Of a stretch of DNA of 19,117 nucleotides, positions 14,121 to 19,117 are shown in pieces (within the stretch, counting starts at the first letter, position 1; each line of letters begins with the position of its first letter). The stretch is from a bacterium (GTDB lineage: Bacteria; Verrucomicrobiota; Verrucomicrobiae; Opitutales; Opitutaceae). The translations under genes and the position numbers were made by a program. The DNA lies in NCBI GenBank assembly GCA_021780625.1, contig JAJXYI010000110.1:1-19117 (forward strand). Direction: 5' to 3'. The notes under the pieces are model-generated. The model was not told where the DNA came from, did no database searches, and was given only the letters and a program-made list of their open reading frames with translations.

Positions 14121-16216
14121 AGGCCGCTCCGGCGCACGACCTTGAGGCTGCCGCCCCGCACACAGCACACGAGCGGAACCGAGCGCGTCTCGATGACATC
14201 GGCCCCCTCAAGCCGGGCCTCGCTCGTTGCCGACCGGAGTTCAGTTACAAAGTCCGGCGGCGCGACCCACAGCAAGGTCTCCATCTGGCGAGGCGCATCC
14301 GTCATCGGCTCCGCGCGCTGCCAGAGGGTTGTTGCTACCGTAGTCAAGCCCGACTCCTGTCGGGTCTTGCGCCGGACATCCCAGAGCTCGCCCCAGCTTG
14401 GGAGCTTCACGCCATCCTCCTGCCTGGCAATCTTGCGCCCGCACCAGTCCACCAGGCGCTCGGGCCAAGATCCGGCGTTCTCGGAGTCCTCGCTGAAGGC
14501 CCAGATCTTGACATCATTGACGGCCTCGACAAGCCAGCGTTGGGTGGGCGTGTCCAGGTGTTCGAAGAGGCACACGAACTCCGCCGGTTGCGAAAGGACG
14601 GCGCTGATCGGTGGCGTGTCCGGCAATTCCGTGGCCACGGTCTGAGTCAGGCGCTGCAATCCATTCGACAATATCCGCCGGTTGTTGCCGAGCTCTTGCT
14701 CACACAGGTGAAGGACCTCGCGGAGCGTGCCCACAAGGTCTTCAAGGTAGCCAACGGCGTTCTGCGACATGATCGCCTCCTGCCTGGCGATCACGGTGTC
14801 GATCGCACGATCCCGCGCCGCGATCACCGTCTCGTGCGCTTTGGCGAGCTTCCTGACCAACGCGGCACCCGCCACGGCGACGCCGGCCGCCGCGGCCAGC
14901 ACCGAGAAGATGGCCGCCCGCCCAGGCGGGTAGAGGGCGTGCAGGACGGTGGCCGCGGCCACGAGCGCGGGGGCCAGCCAAAGTGCGTGCCGCCCTGCCA
15001 GCACGAAGGCGTTGGGCCGCGCGGCGACCGCGCTGTCCAGCGCCGCGAGAGGCTCGTCGAGTTCCGCCTCGTGTACGGGCATCGCTCGTCGCGGCGCGCT
15101 CGCCCGCTCACCAAGGGTTTGTAGCGCCCGTTCGCACCAGGCGGGGGCGAACACCAGAGACTCTTCGGCGTTCCTGAACTCGCGCTGGACTCTGGACACC
15201 ATGTCCCAAGTTAGCGCCGCCGCGGCCTGTTGCAGCTGTTGGCGCCACACGGACGTCCGGGACATGTCAAACGTCCGCGAGATCTTCCGGATTGAGGCCG
15301 ACCAACCCGCGGGAGTGCGATCAGGGAGCTGCACGGCCACGGCGGCGCGGTCGAGGCGGATCAGCAGCGTACCATCGTCGGCCCAGGTCGGGACGGCGGG
15401 GATCGGCGTGACGTGGAGGCCACCGACGAGGCGCGGGTCGAAAAGGCGCAGCCCGAGCGCCTGCGGCGACCACTCGCCCACGAACTTTGTGATCAACCTG
15501 GGCTCGGGTTCCGTGGCCTGGGCCACCCTCTTGGCATCCAGCTGGAGGGTCGTGATCGCCACGGCCGCATGCTGCGCGAGGCGCTCCAAGGCGTTGCCCG
15601 CGAGTCCGCAGTACCCAGCGAAGCCGGATGACTCCACGGTGTGCCCTGCCCGAATGAGGCGGTCCGAGATCTCAGGGAACAGGTGGAGCAGGATGGTGCC
15701 GGCGACTTCACCGGTGAGCTGGGTCTCGGGGATGATCGCTCCAGAGGCCGCGCTGGGTGACACCAGCAGGACGGACGGTCCCACGTCCTGCGGGAGTGGC
15801 CACTCACCAAGAAGCTTGGTCGCGTTGGTGCAAAGCACGACCAGCCGCACCGAGTCGACCGCGAACTCGTTCTGCACGGCACGAAGCTGCGCCGCCACGT
15901 CGCCAAAGGTTCCCTCGTCGGCCACGACGAGGTGCTGCACCTCGATCCGTCCCGCCTCACGCCCCTTGACACTCCACCCAGCGGTCTCAATCTCCTCGAC
16001 AACCGGCGCCTGGACGAGCTCCGAACGAGCGCTCAGTAGCTGGTCCTTCAACGTACTCGCCGCCGAGGTTCGCAGCCGGACCGCCGGGGCCGCTTCTTGG
16101 GGCAGCAGACTGAGCATCTCCTCGAACCGTTTGACGACACCCTCGCCGAACGCACCACTCCCGGCCACCACGGTCAGGGTGATGCCCGGCCGAACGGTCC
16201 GGAACTCGAACGCCAC
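14117..16216 (-). CDS. Unrecognised protein with a central two-TM hairpin, partner of the tubulin-like gene
   Basis: 699 residues from a GTG two bases after the tubulin-like stop (TAG at 16221-16219). I do not recognise the family. The N-terminus (LTVVAGSGAFGEGVVKRFEEML, residues 14-35) is a strand, glycine loop and helix as in nucleotide-binding Rossmann or tubulin T1 folds. Another hydrophobic strand is VRLVVLCTN at 123-131. Two hydrophobic helices at about 408-430 and 433-455 form a membrane hairpin. A long charged helix, possibly coiled coil, follows (~455-525). The C-terminal 170 residues are soluble and include EFVCLFEHLDTPTQRWLVEAV. It is encoded between the tubulin-like and transglutaminase-like genes with almost no spacing, so the three products probably act together at the membrane, this one being a candidate anchor. 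Confidence 0.8.
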   Translation of the reverse strand: MAFEFRTVRPGITLTVVAGSGAFGEGVVKRFEEMLSLLPQEAAPAVRLRTSAASTLKDQLLSARSELVQAPVVEEIETAGWSVKGREAGRIEVQHLVVADEGTFGDVAAQLRAVQNEFAVDSVRLVVLCTNATKLLGEWPLPQDVGPSVLLVSPSAASGAIIPETQLTGEVAGTILLHLFPEISDRLIRAGHTVESSGFAGYCGLAGNALERLAQHAAVAITTLQLDAKRVAQATEPEPRLITKFVGEWSPQALGLRLFDPRLVGGLHVTPIPAVPTWADDGTLLIRLDRAAVAVQLPDRTPAGWSASIRKISRTFDMSRTSVWRQQLQQAAAALTWDMVSRVQREFRNAEESLVFAPAWCERALQTLGERASAPRRAMPVHEAELDEPLAALDSAVAARPNAFVLAGRHALWLAPALVAAATVLHALYPPGRAAIFSVLAAAAGVAVAGAALVRKLAKAHETVIAARDRAIDTVIARQEAIMSQNAVGYLEDLVGTLREVLHLCEQELGNNRRILSNGLQRLTQTVATELPDTPPISAVLSQPAEFVCLFEHLDTPTQRWLVEAVNDVKIWAFSEDSENAGSWPERLVDWCGRKIARQEDGVKLPSWGELWDVRRKTRQESGLTTVATTLWQRAEPMTDAPRQMETLLWVAPPDFVTELRSATSEARLEGADVIETRSVPLVCCVRGGSLKVVRRSGL

Positions 16217-16218
16217 GC

Positions 16219-19117
16219 CTACCGCCCGAGCGACGCCAGACGCGCGTTGATGAGGGCGCGTTCTCTCGCCAACAGATCGTTGCCGGTGGCGCTCTCGTCA
16301 AGGACTTGCGTCACGTACGCCCGGAGCTGTTGGTCTAGGGTCGCGTTGCCAACCTGTTCGTGGTACGCCTCGATCGTCGCGCCGAGCAGATCGAGCCAGG
16401 TGGGGTGTGTGCGAAGTGCCGCCACGGCCGCCTCGCGCCCCTGGGCCAGCGACAACAGCTTCGCGGGCTTTGCCGAACTCAGCTTGAAGGAAATATCGCC
16501 AACGTTTGCAGGCGTCCCCGGCGGGTTCGCGATCGAAAAGACGGTCGGGGCCTGGGTCGAGTACAGGACGGTCGTCGTACCCTGGGATTCCTCAAGGCCA
16601 AAGTAGTACCAGTCACCTCTCTTCACGACGAATCCGAACGCCATGCCGAGGGCGAAGAGGGAGAGAGGCGTGGCGTCCTCGGGAAAGATGTCGGGGATCG
16701 ACAAGAAGGCGGCATGAGTCTCGATCATGAAGCGGCCGTTGGCCGATTTGCTTTCTTGTTCGAACTGGGCGCGCCAGCGCTTGGCCTCGCTGAGGTAGTA
16801 GCAGCGGGCGCCGTACGTCCTCCGGCCCAGCGAAAGCTCGTAGCGCCGATCCGATGGAATGACCTCGTACCGCGAGCGGTCGCGCCCGCGAGCCAGCTTC
16901 TTGATCCAGTCGAGCACGGCAGCGGGAGCAACGAGTGCACCGGATTCGGCCCGCGAGTGGGCCACCGACACGGCCATGAACTCCGGGAACCCCATCCCTG
17001 CTTTGACCGCCGGTGCATCCCAAAAAGGCTGGCACAGCTGGAACGCGAGGGAGAGTTTGGCTTCCAGCTCGCCCGTCACCTCGTCAGGGTTGGCCGCGAT
17101 GAAGTCAACGATGCTGGTCCCCAAGAGTGGCGGCGCCAGCACGTCGTAAAGAGTCTTGCCCAGCTTCTGGGCCGCTTGCGCCATCCGGGCGGCCGGGGAC
17201 AGGCCGAGCAACCAGCGGTACATCGCCTGGCGGTCGCCGAACGCCTCGACGATCTTGGCGAGCGCTTGCGGCGTTGGCATGCTCTGGCGCAGCCCTTCGT
17301 AGTACCGTTGCTCATAACCGGCCGGGGTTACCTCTTGTTCGACGGCGAACCTGTTGGCCGGCGTGTCGTGATGCGTCTCGAGGCCGCGCCGCGCCGCGTC
17401 GGCCTCGTGCTGCAGCCTGACCAGGTCTTCGGTCAACGAACGCCACTTCTCCATCGCGGTCTGCACTAGATGTGACAGCTTGTCGAGCAGATCGATCGCC
17501 AGAGGCCTGGCGACCGCCCAGAGCTCTTGGGTGGCCATGTCGTTGAACAGGTTGATCAACAGCGCGCGCAGCGTCTTGTTGTCCTTCGACCTGAACAGCG
17601 GGAATCGGAGGTTCGCCAGCTGGTCGCGCCGCGCGTTGAAGTCCTGGAGCGAGGCCTGACGTTCACGCGTCACCCAACCGTTCAGCTCGCCGCCAAGCTC
17701 ATCCCGCACCTGCTTGATCACCTTCTGCAGCTCCTCCAGCAGGCGCCGCGCCGAGGCGGCGTTGAAGCGCTCCGCGACCCCGAGCGCGAACTGATCGACG
17801 GCGACACTCAACAGGTCACGGGGAGGGTCGAGATCTCGCCCCAGCCGCCGGTTGAGGTTGCCGGCCGCGAGATCCTGGACACGCTTGAGGTCGGTGGTCG
17901 TGAACAGTTGCCATTGCTGACCGATCTTCGCCGCGAACTCGGCACCGCCAAGCTGCTTGCCCCACGTCGGGGTCAACCCCAACGAAGACGCAGACGTGAC
18001 CTCGTTCCTGGCCCCATCGAAGAGCAAACTGTCGAGGATCTGGTTGTTGGAGCCGCGATCGTCGAGGCGCTCCTGTTGCAGGAACGCTGTGACCGTGCCT
18101 TCGATCTCGGCCTGAGCCGGAAGCGCGCCGAGGAGCTGGTCGGCCACGGCGTCGGCCAGCAGCCGGTACGTGCAGTAGAGGCTTGTGCGCTCGGCCGGGA
18201 ACACGAGCGACGAGGTGGCCACGGTGCCGAGCAAGCGCGGCCTGTTGGTGATCGGGCACGGCTCGACACCGGTCAGAACATGATTGTTGGCGTCGAATGA
18301 CGCCCCGTTCGTTCCAAACGGCGAGCCGACGTCCTGGAAGATCGTCCGCGCCATGAGCTCGTAGAGATCATCGATCTTGGAGAGACGCCCAAGTGCGTTC
18401 TGGTCGTCCACGAGGTAGACACGGTCGAACAGCTGGTCCGCCGGCTCGAGCGAGAGTATGCCGCCGTCGCCGTAGTCGTACTCGATCGCCTGCGTGCGTT
18501 CAGGGGCGTCCCGGTCGAGCACGAATTGCAGCTCCCGCAACGCCGCGAAGGCGTTCGCCCTGATCCGGTTCTGCTGGTAGGTGTCCTGCTTGACGGCCTC
18601 GTCGAACGAGGCGTTGGGAAGCGCGAACATACCGACGATTCTTGGGTCCCTCCCGCTGCAGACATCGTGCGCCAGGAGGCTGACGTCGAGGAAGCACCCG
18701 GAGCCGGTGCCCCCGTTGAGCGACCCGACAACGTAGATGACGACACTGTTCCCAATCGCAGCGCCGTCTTGCTTGAGCTGGACGTTGACGCGGTTGGCAA
18801 CCTCGATGAGCTGGTTGAAGGCGTTGGCGAACGCTCGCTTTACCTGGGCGTAGTCCAACACGAGCGCCAGCGCGCCCAGCGAGCGGATCTGACCGGCACC
18901 CTTGCCCTGCGCCAGGTTACGAATGAAGCCCTCCTGCAACCTGTTCTTCGGAAAACGCTTCCAGATATGAGGGTGTGCGTCCGGGTACGCGATCAGCGTT
19001 GGCACCTGTTCGGTCCCGATGAGACATTGCTCGGCCTGGGCGATCTTCGGGTACCCCGGTTTCTGGCTGAACGTGCTGCGGTCGGTATCCACGAAGAGGA
19101 AGGAGTGCAGGCTTTGG
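16219..19117 (-). CDS. Large tubulin-like GTPase-family protein, 5' end outside the window
   Basis: At least 965 residues are visible. The frame is open through the right edge, so the GTG at 19092 is probably not the true start. The preceding codons read HSFLF, giving FLFVDTDRSTF, a strand-plus-loop like the NTD loop of FtsZ. GKGAGQIRSLGALAL follows. The tubulin/FtsZ phosphate-binding signature is GSLNGGTGSGCFLDV (GGTGSG at about 127-132 counted from that GTG), preceded by the strand VVIYVV. The next strand, IVGMFALPNASFDE, also fits the fold. The rest (~300-957) is a large, mostly helical region with no membrane segments. Length and motifs fit the large bacterial tubulin-like family (Pfam Tubulin_2 type), distinct from FtsZ and TubZ. 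Members likely bind GTP and may polymerise; no specific role is established for this one. Confidence 0.85.
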   Translation of the reverse strand, partial: QSLHSFLFVDTDRSTFSQKPGYPKIAQAEQCLIGTEQVPTLIAYPDAHPHIWKRFPKNRLQEGFIRNLAQGKGAGQIRSLGALALVLDYAQVKRAFANAFNQLIEVANRVNVQLKQDGAAIGNSVVIYVVGSLNGGTGSGCFLDVSLLAHDVCSGRDPRIVGMFALPNASFDEAVKQDTYQQNRIRANAFAALRELQFVLDRDAPERTQAIEYDYGDGGILSLEPADQLFDRVYLVDDQNALGRLSKIDDLYELMARTIFQDVGSPFGTNGASFDANNHVLTGVEPCPITNRPRLLGTVATSSLVFPAERTSLYCTYRLLADAVADQLLGALPAQAEIEGTVTAFLQQERLDDRGSNNQILDSLLFDGARNEVTSASSLGLTPTWGKQLGGAEFAAKIGQQWQLFTTTDLKRVQDLAAGNLNRRLGRDLDPPRDLLSVAVDQFALGVAERFNAASARRLLEELQKVIKQVRDELGGELNGWVTRERQASLQDFNARRDQLANLRFPLFRSKDNKTLRALLINLFNDMATQELWAVARPLAIDLLDKLSHLVQTAMEKWRSLTEDLVRLQHEADAARRGLETHHDTPANRFAVEQEVTPAGYEQRYYEGLRQSMPTPQALAKIVEAFGDRQAMYRWLLGLSPAARMAQAAQKLGKTLYDVLAPPLLGTSIVDFIAANPDEVTGELEAKLSLAFQLCQPFWDAPAVKAGMGFPEFMAVSVAHSRAESGALVAPAAVLDWIKKLARGRDRSRYEVIPSDRRYELSLGRRTYGARCYYLSEAKRWRAQFEQESKSANGRFMIETHAAFLSIPDIFPEDATPLSLFALGMAFGFVVKRGDWYYFGLEESQGTTTVLYSTQAPTVFSIANPPGTPANVGDISFKLSSAKPAKLLSLAQGREAAVAALRTHPTWLDLLGATIEAYHEQVGNATLDQQLRAYVTQVLDESATGNDLLARERALINARLASLGR

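Noticed and set aside
14949..16250. 433-codon plus-strand open frame opposite the two-TM protein
   Set aside because: Ser/Ala/Arg-rich shadow; the minus-strand frame has hydrophobic helices and tight operon spacing.

Overview
This is a GC-rich bacterial window in which every well-supported gene lies on the minus strand and reads right to left. It looks like a proteobacterial or myxobacterial-type genome, judged only from GC content, GC-rich third codon positions, AGGAGG-type ribosome sites and the presence of a Cas6-RT-Cas1 architecture; I cannot name the organism.

Layout in order of transcription. (1) 19117-12933: a tightly packed three-gene module. It encodes a large tubulin-like protein (5' end outside the window, GGTGSG box), a 699-residue protein with a central two-helix membrane hairpin, and a multi-pass membrane protein with a transglutaminase-like cysteine-hydrolase domain. 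(2) A 175-bp gap, then a second operon starting at 12757 behind a strong Shine-Dalgarno. It encodes a CorA-like two-TM membrane protein, an HD-less Cas10 with a GGDE palm motif, a Cas7-Csx10(Cas5) fusion, a very large protein with three Cas7-type RAMP domains, and a DEDDh 3'-5' exonuclease. Most junctions are 1-nt gaps or ATGA overlaps. (3) After 70 bp containing overlapping hairpins comes the adaptation block: what was a single Cas6-RT-Cas1 fusion gene, now broken into pieces, followed by cas2. (4) A roughly 300-bp leader-like region and a CRISPR array that runs off the left edge.

How it fits together. The effector genes form a type III system resembling the fused III-D variants (several Cas7 domains and Csx10 on few polypeptides, no separate small subunit seen). 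The Cas10 has no HD DNase, so its immune output is most likely a nucleotide second messenger. The membrane protein encoded just upstream (CorA-like) is the natural effector, and the DEDDh exonuclease is a candidate for degrading the messenger or trimming RNA. Cas1 and Cas2 look intact and Cas6 looks intact. The reverse transcriptase, which would allow spacer capture from RNA, is disrupted by a stop plus frameshift at its PQG motif, by a 46-bp insertion made of two tandem 23-bp units, and by loss of a recognisable motif-A aspartate. This locus therefore appears to have lost RNA-derived spacer acquisition while keeping the remaining functions.

The most novel parts are the decayed Cas6-RT-Cas1 trifusion with its precisely definable lesions, the unusual triple-Cas7 effector with CorA and DEDDh partners, and the upstream tubulin-like / two-TM / membrane transglutaminase-like module, which I do not recognise as a described system.
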